Notes under the pieces: model-generated
Told to the model about the DNA's origin: nothing
The model's input: only the letters and a program-made list of their open reading frames with translations
The model's database searches: none
Source: Pempheris klunzingeri
Taxonomy: Eukaryota; Chordata; Actinopteri; Acropomatiformes; Pempheridae
Length of the DNA: 64,000 nucleotides
Direction of reading: 5' to 3'
Assembly (NCBI RefSeq): GCF_042242105.1
Contig: NC_092013.1
Span: forward strand, 6,676,730 to 6,740,729
Translations under genes and position numbers: made by a program
Shown: positions 1 to 12,305 of the stretch, piece after piece
Layout of the letters: every line of letters begins with the position of its first letter
Numbering within the stretch: position 1 is the first letter of the stretch

Positions 1-3000
1 AGTAATATTCACCTGTCGTTTTCCAAAAGACAAAAATGATGCTGAGTTCTCCAAGAATATTCTTCAAATGCAAGAAAAGGTAGAGCAAAGTGTATTTTAT
101 TTACAATTTTTTCTGTGCTCATCTTATGCTCTTTGTTGTGAAAAAAATTGTTATTTTTGTTTTTGTCATTTGTTATTTCAGGAACTGAATGAGCTGAAGA
201 AACAGTTACCGACAGGCCACACCGCCAGCAAGGAAAATGATGATGCTTCCTGCACTTTGGAGGAAATAGAGAGAGCTCAGAAAGATCTTCTTGAGCGTGG
301 CCTGCAAGTGGTAAAACCTGAATAGAAAACCCTGGAAAGCACATTATTTAACAGTTATATTAATACTAATGATATAACTCATGTGGGGATTCTTGAATCC
401 TTTAATTTTGAATTCCTGAGTCGTTGGGTCTCTCTCTTAATTAAAGAGTTTGGTCTTAACTGCTCTTCATGTAAAGCGTCTTGAGATAACACTGTTATGA
501 ATTGGCGCTATATAAATAAAGATTGATTGATAACTCTGTCTGACCACCTTTATTTACACTGACAGTTCTGAAGAGAAAAATAATATCCATGTCTCTTCAC
601 AGTCCAGACGTTTCAGCAAACAGGTGGAGGACTTGTCCCAGCATCTGCTGAAGAAGACCAGTGTGTTGTCTCCTGATGAAGCCCAGGATGTGATTCTCTC
701 TCTCATCCAGGCTCTGCTGTTAGTAGAGAACAACATGATGAACATACAAGTAGCTGATCTAAAGGTGAAGCAGTACTAGCTAATGGTTCCTTTGTGTCAT
801 TATGTGAGTAACTGGATAAACATAAAGAAAACCTTGAACATGTCTGTTTCTGTTTCTCTTAGAGGATTCAGCAGAGGTTGTTGTGGTGGGAGGAGCTGAC
901 GGGGCTTCTTCAGTCCCAACCTGCTTTACTTAAGCGGGAAGTGTCTCTGAGGCAGGGCTTGATAGCATCAACATTGGAGCAGCTGACGAGCGACGACGTC
1001 TTGACCTTCAGCCACATGGAAAAGATACTTTCAGAGGTTCAGGCCACTCTGAGCGAAGGCCTTCAACAGTGCACTGAGGGTAAGACCCGCACAGTGAAAG
1101 TGGTTTTGTTTTCAGCTAAGGAAATTCACTGCAAGACACTATCAGGTCCAAAGACAATGCAAAAAAGATTGTTTTATAGTATGTAGCAAGCATTTTGTGG
1201 GTTAAGGAGGGTGACTGCAAAAGTGAAAAATGAAAAAAAACAAGTGTAGTAACAGTTTTTCAAATGGTGACCAAATGTGTGTGTAATCTTCTCACATTTT
1301 ACACGACTAGTTTCTGGTGGCAGGTAGCTGTGGACAATGTCTAGCCTACTTTTCAAACTGAAATGACGTACTCTCTCAAAATAGACCATTTTCTGGGAAT
1401 TTTCTTTAGCTCCTTAAACAAGGTCAGGTTCTTTCAGGACAGCACAGAATACCATACCTATTACAGCATCCCAGACTCTCATGCACAATCTTCACACTTG
1501 ACACAGATTGTTTCTGCTGATCTGCTGTGTAATAGAAGGTATAGTATATTTAAGTATGTTTATATTAACAGTGTTTGCATTAGTTAGGCAAGCACTTCAT
1601 CTTCTGTTTTTTTTTTTTTTACTTTTCAGCTGTGGTGAAAAATCTTTTGAACTATGTTACTTTATCACTGTTATTATTTTGCAAAATGTTGGAAGGTATA
1701 TAGGATGTTGATCTAGAGGCAGGCAGAAAGTGAGTACACTGAAAAAGTAAATTGCAATTCAACATCACATCATAACTCCTCGAAGGCTTTAAAAACACAG
1801 ATTGATGTAGTAATAGTTGTATAGTTAATTCTCAATATGTCTTTGCTCACATACTACTTATTACAAAAACAATCCATGTTATTGTACATTTAGATCCAGC
1901 TGTCTCTACCAACTGAAGTCATTTCAGAAATGTTCAACTAGTCCAGCTCATCCAAATGTTGGTGAATCATGTTGCAGAGTGCACGAGAAAGACAAAGGAG
2001 CTGATGAACGACAAGTGCAGCAGAATGGAGTCCAAGCGGAAGAAGCTTTTGAGGAGCCAGACCAAAGAGAAGAGCCATGCCCTGGAACTGAGACAGACTC
2101 ATGCTGACCTACAGCAGCTCACCAAGGTCAGAACACCAAGGCTCTTACCGCAATTCGTAGATCAGGAATTAGTGTTGCATAATAAATAGGCCAAGCAACA
2201 GCTTGTAGAATCCTGCAGTTAATTAATGTGGAGGTATGACAACGCAGTTATAAGACTTTCCTGTTTCATACTCGTCTTTGTTGGTTGTTAAGTCTCTTCT
2301 GTGCTCTTAGATTTGCTGTTTGTGATTATAGATATAGATAGAATAAAAGACAAAGGAGAAAAGCCTAAGATACATCCACTTTTATCTAAATCTGAGCTGT
2401 AACTTTTCATCCAGGTGTACCAGGAGCTGCTGATGAAACACAGACAGCAGATTTCTGACCTGGAGCAGCAGCAGGACACCAGGACGGCTGAAACCCTCTG
2501 TGACCACTGGAAGGTATAAGAACGAATACTATAAATTGTATTTGTGAGCATACTCAGGAGAGTGTATTTCTGTTATTTTTATGCGTGTTTTTGTATCTTT
2601 AGAAACTCCGTACCTCCTGGTCAAAGAGGCTCGGCGAGCTCGCCAAGGACGTCTTTCTCACCTCTGTGCCTTCCCAGTCAAAGCTCTCCGCTGAGCGCTG
2701 TGAGAAGCTGTGGGTGGACCTGGAGCAGGAGCTGGTTGTTCAGCTGCAGCAGGCTGAGCACACTGCCAAGCTGCAGCTGGAGGACATGAGGGCTCAGCTG
2801 GGCAAAGACGGACAGGTAGACAACATTTGGTGGATCATCAATGAGTATCCCACCGTCATTCTTCAACACCGTTTCACTTCTCTTAAATGTAAATCCATTC
2901 AGTTAAATTGTACTAAGTGCTTTCCATTGTTTCTAACTAAGCTTGTTTTTCTGTAGGTGTGGAGTGAGGAGATGGCTCTGGTGCAGGCCTGTCTCAAACA

Positions 3001-5289
3001 TCTCAGTGAGCAACAAATGAAGATCCTCCAAGCCATGGTGGCCAGACAGAGCTACGCACTCAACAGGTGAGACCGGAAGATCTCCGTCAGAAAATATTTA
3101 TGGCGTATTGAGAGAGTGAGAGAAAGGCTGATGTAAACAAAAAATACATCTGCACTAACAGCAGATTTACAATACAGCTTTCCTCTATGTGGCCACATCC
3201 ACTTCCACAGTGTCTAAATCAATTTTTATTAGTTACTTGGAAATAATGCAATATAATCTTCTTCTCAGCCAAGTGGGGAGGTTGATAGAGAGGAAACATG
3301 AGCACCTGTTGGTAGCGGTGCAGAGGTACTTTGTGGTCAGGCACTTCTGTCTGCACATGCTGAAGGAGATGAGGCTGTCCAAGCTGAAGGCACTCTCTCA
3401 GAGTGATTTTAGAGCTGTGCTAATGGAAGACCCCAGTAAAAGCCAGTCCTGTGTCAATTCAACACTCAAGGTGAGAAAAATATATTCTTTTATTAATACA
3501 TTCATTTAAGCACCTCAAAACAAAACCAAATAAACAAACTTCTGCAAAACACAGTGCATCTCCAGTTCACAACAGGTTTAACTTGGTTGTCGTCCCTCGT
3601 GAATCGCAGAATAGCAGCGCTAGCCTAGCAGAGAGGCATCTGGGTCCAGAGAGTCAGCTGGTGGGCCACAGCTTCCAGCAGGAATTCCTGTCTGAGCTGG
3701 AAACGGGGACGGAGATCCTTCAGAGCCACGCACAGGTGGCGTTAGGCAACACCCTCAGCCACGCCATCCAGCAGATGATGGAGAACCAAGCCACTGAGTC
3801 ACAGACGTCCCCAAAACAGGACGAATGCTTGAAGGTAGAGTTTGGTTTAATCCTCTATGACGATTATGTTATTAATCTCTAATGAATTAGAATCAACTCT
3901 CTGTTGCTTCAGGTATGTTTGCTAAGCACATCACAGTAACATTTGTTTTTCTCATCAGCACCACCTGACGGAGGCTGCCTCAGAGAGCGTGTATGTGACC
4001 AAAGATTCTCTCATTGCGCTGGTCCAAAGCTACTATTCCCACCTACAGGACATCATCAAAAAATTCCAACTGGATCAATCAAACATAAACCAGGGTGAGA
4101 AGACAATCACAGTCACAACAAACATCAACATGTCCACATCTGCATTAACTCTGACACTGACGTTGTAACTGCTGCACCCTTATTCCTTATCAAGACAAAA
4201 TGGTTGTAACATATGTGAAGTGTTACACAAATGGATGCTACATTTACAATCATTTATTAGTAAGTCACCAGATAAATATTCACTGATCAGTGATTATTGG
4301 GATTATGTTTGATTTGGAGCATAGCTGACGAATAACATACATATATATTAATCTTTCAAGAGCTGTAACTGACCAACCTTATTATTCTCTGTTAAGGCAG
4401 CATGTAGATAAAGTAGATAAAGTTCTGAGTTTATAAAACACTTCAAGTTACAAAGACTACTGTGTGTTAATTTTATAATTGTGAACCTTTTCTTCAGAGG
4501 TCAATGAGAAACCTGAGAGCAGCAGTCAGCTGAACAGATCCCTGCTGAGGGAGCTGGTGAACTGGGGCAAGAAACCCACCTCTGCTGAGTTTCAACAGAG
4601 GTACAACAACCACGCACCACACTGCCGTTCTGCACTGCAGTTTTTCGTCGGTCTTAAATAGATTATGATTAAATGAGAATAAATTGGGTTGTTTCTTTGT
4701 CCTCTTGTGTGCCAGGGTTGAACTCCACAAAAGGAGCATGTTGGAGCAGTGTGATCTGGAACAGGAAATGACATGTGTGGAACTGAGGCGGAAGAAAGTA
4801 GTCCAGGATCAGATCATGGAAAAGGTCAAAGCGCAGCTGCTGGTTAGTGCGTTTCATGTCCGTACTTCTCTATCTGGTGATAGGGCTATGACTCGATGTA
4901 CAATGTTTGCATAGTTATTTTCTGTAAGCACTGTGTTGCTGTGTCCATTAGGAGGCAGAAGAAAGCTTCATAACCGAGCTCGCAGCCTTGGCCCGGGTTT
5001 CTCTCCACAGTCCAGATCCAGAACCCAGCGGTGATGAGGACGCTGGTAAACACCTTTTGCCTCAGACAGTAAAAATATGTACACATCACTCCTCTGTCTC
5101 TGTCTCTGTCTCCGTTCCTCACAATGCCCTATTTCACCAGGTAATGAGAGTGTCGCTATACTGGACCTGCTTTCTCTGAACCCAGCATTAGATCCGGCCT
5201 TGAATCCTTCACTGACTCCTACGGTTGTAACTCCAGCGGTGAAATCAAAACCCAAGAAGAAAAGAGAACAAGAATCTCATCACAGCTGA
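1..5289 (+). CDS. evc: EVC ciliary complex subunit 1 (5'-partial, 15 exons visible)
   Basis: Exons: 1-79, 182-310, 603-764, 863-1079, 1978-2126, 2415-2513, 2603-2815, 2957-3066, 3269-3470, 3610-3834, 3959-4094, 4498-4600, 4716-4842, 4952-5045, 5141-5289 (TGA). All join in phase and give about 730 residues. Human EVC is 992 residues, so roughly the first 260, including the N-terminal membrane anchor, lie upstream. The product is Glu/Gln/Leu-rich and mostly coiled coil. Diagnostic matches recalled from human EVC are a segment with ESVYVT followed by LVQSYY (exon at 3959) and SFITELAALARVSL near the C-terminus (exon at 4952). The C-terminus is basic (KSKPKKKREQ). In the family, EVC with EVC2 forms a ring at the base of the primary cilium and promotes Smoothened-dependent Hedgehog signalling. 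The acceptor at 1978 has a poor pyrimidine tract and is the least certain junction. Orthology is inferred from remembered sequence. Confidence 0.93.
436..540 (+). repeat. teleost interspersed repeat 3' end in an evc intron
   Basis: This intronic stretch contains AAAGAGTTTGGTCTTAAC, CTTGAGATAACACTG and GGCGCTATATAAATAAAG, followed by short GATT repeats. I recognise it as the 3' end of a very common teleost dispersed repeat. A second, longer and more diverged copy lies at 23,175-23,380. The class (SINE-like or DNA-transposon derived) was not determined. Confidence 0.55.
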
Positions 5290-7199
5290 AATCTTAACAA
5301 ATGCTTACATACCGATACAAGTAATGTACTAGAATAATACTTGTCTGTTGGTACCTGTTTTGGTGTTAGGGAGGACTGTCAGGATTGTTTGCATTACAGG
5401 ATAACGCCTACTTATTAAATCTGATTGTAAGTAGATCACATCAGCCAGCATCTATGAACAGGCTGCAAACGAGCTACAATAGCTGTAATGCAATCCTTCA
5501 GGGCAACAGTGCCAGTCAGAGTACATCCACGAGAAGTGTTTTTTTTTTGCCACTGACACACTCAGATTGTTATTCTAAGTGTCTGACAAGATTACAGAAA
5601 GCATCGCTACAGAGATAGACCTGTAAGATCCTTTTTGTTTAACCAGAAACAGCTAAGCAACAGCGAGCTGTTATATTCCTTGCAGAACACAAGAGTTACT
5701 GGTCTACTGCTGCCTTGAGCGGCTTGTTTGTTGGTGTTATTGTGTGACTTTTGAGTTTTAAAGAGTTAATTCAGATCCAAACTAACACCAAAGTCACAGC
5801 AACTAGACTAGAGGCTTCCATGTCCTGTGAGGTAAAATAACTGTTTTTGTCAATGGAGTTTGGTGACACTGAACAAAGCAATATAATTGCTGTTTCTGTT
5901 GAAACAATCTGTGTAATTTAAAGTTGTCAGGTGCTTCAAATAACAATCTGAGCCTTTGTAAGACATACTTTGACTGGCAGTCTTGTCCCAAAGGATTACA
6001 TTACAGCCATTATAGCCTGTTCACGACTGTCAGTTGAGGTGACCTACAGGACCAAATCCAAAATGTTTTGTACTTACCAGTCGCTTTGAACCCATAATAA
6101 GTAAAAATGCCCAGCTTTAATAATGGAGTGATCCTTCAAGCAAGAGGAATCCGTCCCCAATTTATATAGACATAAATAATTTATATGTGTAAATGAACTG
6201 TCCAGTCTACTTTTTATGTTTCTAGAAGTGTTGTGCTTGAAGTCGGTTTCTGAAGTGTCGCAATAATGACAAAAACAATCCATTAATCCTTGATGAGTCC
6301 ATATTTTCTGTCATGTGTTATCAAATAATGTAGCAATGAAGGGAATATTAACTTTTGAATGCATTTTTCAACTTTTGTACTTCCATGTTACAGGCCCATA
6401 CCTACACCCACATTGCTTTTCATTGCACGGCACATTCACCGCATTGATTCCCAATGATCCCTGAGTACATGGTATGATGGATGTGCTGCTCGGTGAGTTG
6501 TAAGATGAATTAGAGTTGTCCGTTCTGATTTTAGCAGAGTGCTGCTACTCAGCGATGAAAGCTTGGCCCTTCTCTTGCTCTAATGGGGTTTTAAGTACAA
6601 CCCTTTATGGATGATAATGCAGAGTAATGGTGAGCAGTCTGCGAGCGGCTGAAGTCTGCCAGACAGTCCTGTGTGTAGGCAGCAATCTAGCAGGCAATTT
6701 ACCCCAGACCTTATGGTTTACTGTCAGTTTGGACTTTCAGGAGCGTCAATTAGCAAACATAAATTTTTAATCTGTCCTTTATTCATATGCTCAACATGCA
6801 CACATAACCAATTACTGCCATGGCACCCTGAGAAAATATGCTGCTGGACCTGACCCATGCACACACATTGGAGTGTCCTGCCAAGAGTGTGTCTCTCCTC
6901 CTGTGTATCAATTAGAAATGTGCTGTTGACTTTGCATGTGTCGTCGCTGATCTGTGGTGAGGGGAAACCGTTTGGATGTATTTTGAGGTCCCTTAGGGGA
7001 CTGCAGGGACTTGTGGGAAGATGACCTGATTTCTAATTTTCTCCTCTCCTGCCTGAGCTGTGGGCTAGTCGCTGCTACAAACGGAGAAGCCCATGAAAGG
7101 AGTGTGACAGTATGAGCCGTCCCGGATCTATTTGGAACATGGCCTCGCTGTTTGCGTAAAACTGGATTTTATTTGTCTTTTTTTTTTTTTTTTTTTTAA
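5290..7199. other. evc 3'UTR and evc-minar intergenic region
   Basis: About 1.9 kb with no open reading frame resembling a protein. The first part should be evc 3'UTR. The rest is unremarkable AT-rich sequence with a T-run at 7178-7198 just before the putative minar1-like leader exon. Confidence 0.5.
5414..5419 (+). terminator. possible evc polyadenylation signal (ATTAAA)
   Basis: ATTAAA lies 125 bases past the evc stop codon. It is the commonest variant of the vertebrate poly(A) hexamer. No AATAAA was noticed between the evc stop and the next gene's leader exon until 7452, which is inside that gene. Weak single-motif evidence. Confidence 0.3.
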
Positions 7200-7240
7200 T
7201 GGACGCAGGCGTGACTGTGATTCTCTCTCAGTAGATTCAG
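7200..7240 (+). other. candidate noncoding leader exon end of the minar1-like gene
   Basis: A strong donor (GATTCAG|GTAAGT) ends at 7240. The first coding exon has an acceptor at 8339-8340 (TTTTTTCTCGCAG), only nine bases before its ATG. A 5' noncoding exon must therefore exist, and this is the best upstream donor. The transcription start was not resolved, so the left boundary is arbitrary. Confidence 0.45.
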
Positions 7241-8340
7241 GTAAGTGGAGCTTCTCCCCGGATCACCTCCGCTTAACCTAACCCTTAAGAGAGATGTTTC
7301 CGACCCAGATTGCATTTGCAACACTGACATGTCATTGATATTGTTCCAGCTGATACACAAACACAACAGGGGACTCTCGGCACACATTGTTGCGCTTTTT
7401 TCCCAAGAAAATGTCCTGCCCTGTCCTCGTCTTCGTTTTCAAAGGTGCCTGGAATAAAGTCACTGAGTGCATGTTAGTACATTCATCGGTTCATCCCACA
7501 TTTGTCCAGTAAAGAGCCGAGTGTGTCCTCAAGCTGTTAATGGAAATGAGAAGAATAAAAACGTCCGGTGAGGTAAAGATGTGCGCAGTGAGACGGCGTC
7601 ATCACATCAGATGATCGGCTATTTTAGGGCCTCAAAATAAGGTCGCTTTCCAGTTTCCCCTCTAAAAGGGCTTTTTCCGTCCGAGCTGAAAAAGTCTCCT
7701 TTGATTGTCATATTTTGAACTAATTACATGCTGACTGAGAAACAGTAAAAACTCTGAAACAGTGTTCATATTGTAACTAAGTGAAACTTAGTTAAAAATA
7801 CACAAAATTGGTGGAGAGCAGACACCCAGTTAGCCTACATTTAATACAGAACAGTGTGAGTGTATTTTTACTACTAAATAATATAATTATTGATAATGAT
7901 GCATAATAATGTTATATATTCATAAACAAATAGTAACATGCATTAGTAATACATAATATCAACAATGGTTTGTCACTTTATTTTTCTTATCGACATGTAA
8001 TGTTGGGTAAATGTTGGGAAAAGTTTGATATTCCACCTGCCATCGGGTTTTGTTCTCACTTTATTATTGTGATCAACATGTAATAAACAATATTACACCC
8101 GCACTGTATTATTAATGATATTGTTTTTATAATTACACTTTACATTACAATTAAATGTTGGAAAAAGTTGGCTATTCCACCTGCAAACATGTTTGTGTCT
8201 AGTTATGTTGTTTCTTTTATATCTTGTCTCAGTTGCTTTTTATGTGTTCTGCAGTGGGCTTTCAATTACCTTGTTGTTTTAGAGGTGGTATAAAAATGAA
8301 GTGGCCTTTCTTTGTTAACTGCCTTGTTTTTTCTCGCAGG
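7241..8340 (+). other. first intron of the minar1-like gene
   Basis: AT-rich sequence between the candidate leader exon donor and the coding-exon acceptor. Two loosely similar stretches near 7981-8035 and 8041-8180 each contain ATGTTGG(G/A)AAA(A)AGTT and TATTCCACCTGC, suggesting an old local duplication of about 150 bases. No gene seen. Confidence 0.4.
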
Positions 8341-8349
8341 TGAGCAGCC

Positions 8350-11300
8350 ATGGCCAACCTACAGCAGGAATACCCTGGGGTCCTTCTGGGGATCCTGGAG
8401 GAACTGGCCAACATGCGCCAATGGCTGACTTTCCAGGACCTCTGTCGCATGGTCAGCACCCGCTTTGACTTGGAGCACCTCATCGAGCTCAGGAGTTTGC
8501 TGTTTGCTGCTGCCAGCCGGGACCCCTGTTTCCCAGCTACACTTTTCAGAGACCGGGTTTCCACCAGAGGCCAGGGGCTATCGCCCATAGGCGTCGCTGC
8601 TGACATTGTAACAATCTTCAATCTTATTCAGATGACGGGTGGAGCCCTTGATGACAGCCAACCAATAAGAACCCCGGTGGTCCTCCCTGTTGATCAGTCC
8701 CCAGGCCCCAGTCTGCCAGGAATCCACCAGCTGAACATTTCTAGTCAGGAGAGAGCACGTTTCTACTCCGAGTCCAGTGGCAGGCCTGTCGACCAGCACT
8801 TGCTGTTTCCAAGACCTAATTATTCAGCTCGCAAGCGAAATAGTCTTCCCCCTGATCCACTGTCACTTGTGTCCTCCCCCCCAGTCAGGACGAGGGCTGT
8901 CTCTTTCGACTTGCCTCACACCACACTTTTGTACCCTAGTGGTCAAATCCCCAACGAGGTCATGAAGAATATCTACTTGCCTTTGGAGACAGACAGTGAG
9001 TCTAGTGGAGATTCTGCGCCCGTGGAGGTGTTTGAACCTGAACAGGGATCGTCCGTCGACCAAAGAAGAAACATCTTCAGAAAGGACTTCCATAACCAGC
9101 TGCCTCTGATACCCCAGGTGACTATAAGCAGTGAGTCTCCCAGTCCCAACAAGGGGCAGAAAGGCTTTGACAATCACAGCTTTGAAATGATCCCAAATCC
9201 TTACCCTTCACCAACACCGGTCCACCAATCGCCAGAGCAGCGGACCAAACACGAGAGCCTCGATGACCTACAGGACTCAACTTACTTTGGACCCGGATCG
9301 ATCCCAGAGTGGTCCCCCCGGCACCTTCAGCCTCCCAGGAACCAGAGGCCCATCTGGAGCAACAAGAGTCACAGTCTGGAGGATCGGATAGGCCTGGGCA
9401 GTGTTGGATTGGGGATGGAATCACAAGTTGGGCAACTTCCAAGACGATCGACGCCCGCTATCAGCCATTTGGGGGGGTCCTCGGGAGGTGAGAGTGGCGA
9501 TAGTGGATTGCCAGGTGGAAGCGATGTCAAGGCTCAGGGAACCCAGACAGACCCACCGGACACCCGGCGCCTCCGCAGCCTGGTGCACGCTGATCGCCTC
9601 TCCTTCATGACCTCATTAGACGACCCTGAGTTTGGTGAGGATGACATCAGTGCCATCTTTCGTTTCTTAGATGACATAAGCATGTGTGGCTCCACAGGAG
9701 TCCTGCACCCCAGTGACGGATCAGGGGCCGTTAACCAGGACACCCCCGAGGCCAGACGTGGCCGCCTAGGTCAACTCCAAAGGCTTTTCCACTCCCTTGA
9801 AAGCAGCGATGATGGTCTCAAAGCCAGTGTTTGTAAGTTGCTGCTCCGTATGAGCCAGATAGAAAGACAATTGGACTCACTGAACGATGTAAAGGCTGAG
9901 ATCTCCCAGGTGCTGTCTGCTCTGCAGCGACTGGATGAAAAGATCCAGCAGCCTATCAGTAGTGCTGGACAGGGGTCCAGCGGGCGATGGCTGGAGCCTC
10001 TCAGTGGTGTCTCTTCCTTTATGAGCCAACCCATAACCCCTTCTGAGTCATCAGAGCCTCAGCCTCTGTCTGCGTCTGGGCATCTGTTTCCTGGGACCAG
10101 CACCAGTAGTCTGGACTGGAGCCGATGGAACACTCCCGGGGAGCAAACAGAAAGCAGCAAAGGTCAGGCCGATTCAAGAGGGGGGAAAGAAGGGAAGAAA
10201 GATGCAATGTCTCGTCGTGCCTCCAAAACCCAGCCTGAAGAGAAAAGTGCATCTGATTCCAAACAAATAAATGTCTCTACCTCTGCAAAAGACTGGACAG
10301 TGTCATTCTCGAAAAGGAAAAACGGCAAAGGTTCACATGGAAAAACTGGACAGGTAGAGTAATTTTGTTTTATGCTTTTCCATGATACATGAAGAACTAA
10401 GATGAGAGACAGGTTATTCTTCATGAGCATCTGTTCTTACATAAATTCATCTCTAGTACATTTTGAAGGCAGAAGTATTAAATACAATAAGTACAATGTT
10501 TCCACCATGTGTATAACTATGCCGCGCGACCACAAAATCCATTAGGTGGCCCTGTGGTCTGTTAGGTAGACACATGTAATTATGTGGTTGTTTTACAAGC
10601 TAATACCACACTTTGTGGGGTATTAGTTTAAACCTTTACACTGTTTGGCCAGAGCTGCAAAGAAACATAGCTCGTCCATTGAGATGCATATGTAGTGGTG
10701 GTGTTAAGTTAAACTAATATTGCCAACTTTGCCTGAATTTCACATATTTCTAAAGGTTCCCATGGGTATTGTTGGAAATACAGAATATATAAATTCTGTG
10801 TCTGGCCCGTTTTCCTTCCAGGCAGATCAATCAGGCAGCACAACGAATTTACTCTCCCAAAAGTCCTCCAACCTGGTGGAGCAAGTCTTTAACTCGTCCC
10901 TGTTCCGCCACAAAGACAGCAGTCTGACCGGTGGGCTGACCTCTGGGAAGATTGTGGACCCCAGATTGGCTGAAGCGAGGGGAAGACCCATATGGACTGT
11001 AGATGACAGAGAGGCACGAATCACCCCTCTGGACTTACAGGTAAGATTTAAGATTTTAAGACTTTGAATAGGCTATATAACATTAAATTACACTCTCTTT
11101 CATATCATGTGTCTTAGATAAAGTCAGTGGTTGTAGTGCGTAAATGACAAAAACAGTATTTGTTTTTATAAATACATCATGCAGGTTCAAGACAAATCAA
11201 GTAAAATACAACTCTGTGTTATGAAATAAAAGTCCTCACAAGCTAATGATAGCATAGCACAAATGTTTATACAATATTTGATTTTTTAAAACATTTTAGA

Positions 11301-11575
11301 TTAGTTTGAGGAGTTGTATTTCACCCACATGAGCTTATATCTGCTTCAAAAATCTTTAATCCTGGCATCCCGTTCCTCAGGGCCAGGAGTCTCTGAACCC
11401 CAACAACATGGAGTTCTGGATGGACGACATCTACACTCCAGGCTACGACGCTCTCCTCAGGCGTAAGGAGGCTGACCTCCGCCGGGCCAAGATCTGCAAG
11501 CTGATTGCACTCATTACCACTGCAGTGGCTATCATTCTCATCATCGTCATTCCCATTTGCACCGTGGGGTCGTGA
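8350..11575 (+). CDS. minar1: major intrinsically disordered Notch2-binding receptor 1-like (MINAR1/UBTOR family)
   Basis: Exons 8350-10353, 10822-11040 and 11381-11575 (TGA) join in phase 0 and encode 805 residues; human MINAR1 is about 916. The start has a good context (GCAGCCATGG) just after a splice acceptor. Conserved blocks are the N-terminal domain (residues about 10-95, with RFDLEHLIELRSLLF, FPATLFRDR and VAADIVTIFNLIQM), KHESLDDLQDSTYFGP at 300-315, DDISAIFRFLDD at 431-442, a coiled coil at about 494-532, and NPNNMEFWMDDIYTPGYD at 747-764. One hydrophobic helix lies at about 782-801 and ends PICTVGS, so the protein is tail-anchored. The intervening sequence is Ser/Pro-rich and disordered. 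In the family, MINAR1 binds Notch2 and dampens mTOR signalling. The full-length N-terminus argues against the short MINAR2. Whether this is minar1 itself or a teleost duplicate is open. Confidence 0.92.
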
Positions 11576-12305
11576 AGACCCTCACAGAAAGCCCCACACC
11601 GCTGCCTGTTGTCATTTTATTTATTTATTGTCAGCAGCTTTGTGCTGTACCCAGGAACTTACACACCATTCTCATGGAGATCAGTAGACGAGAGACACAA
11701 GGACCCTAAAGCTGGATCGGTGATCAGTTAACATTCAGTACCTCCTTACACTTCTCTGCATGCAGAACCATTATTTATGAGTTAAGAACGGCAGGAGGAT
11801 TCAAGTCATCGCTTATTTTATCACACTGAGTCGTTCCCATGTGCAGTTACCACAAATTGTAAGTAACCTCCCATGTCAAGTTCTCCCATTTACTGTCATC
11901 ATGTCATGACGCTTGCTTTTAATCATTTCAGGTGGCTGCAAAAGGAAGTCAGGATAAAGGTTTTATAATAGCTCTGAGAGGATATGTTGAAACTAGTAAT
12001 ACTGAGCCAATGCAAAAGAGTCAATTTCTTTTTTTTTATTTTCACTGTTACAAATGCATCGCGAGTCAGCTTCAGCCTTGAGCACTGCCCGACTCTTTCT
12101 TGCTGTTCCCTTGAGGACACTACAGGGCTTATTTCACTAATATGTAAGATAATAGTTTTATCAGTACATAATCTACAGTTTACACATATTCATCAATTCT
12201 GTGGACAGGAGCGTTGTTATTTGGTTTTATTTTCAATATTCTTCCTTTAAGCAACAAGACATACTGCTCAAACAATCTTAAATCAATAAAAATAATATTT
12301 TTATA
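11576..12305 (+). other. minar1-like 3'UTR with AATAAA at 12285
   Basis: The stop codon is followed by about 700 bases without a further exon. A canonical AATAAA is at 12285-12290 within an A/T-rich stretch, and the most likely cleavage site is shortly after it. Another AATAAA at 13714 could serve a longer form. Confidence 0.5.

Noticed and set aside
8262..10430. Several open frames antisense to, or in other frames of, the minar1-like coding exon
   Set aside because: Shadows of one long, GC-richer coding exon with clear family motifs in its own frame.
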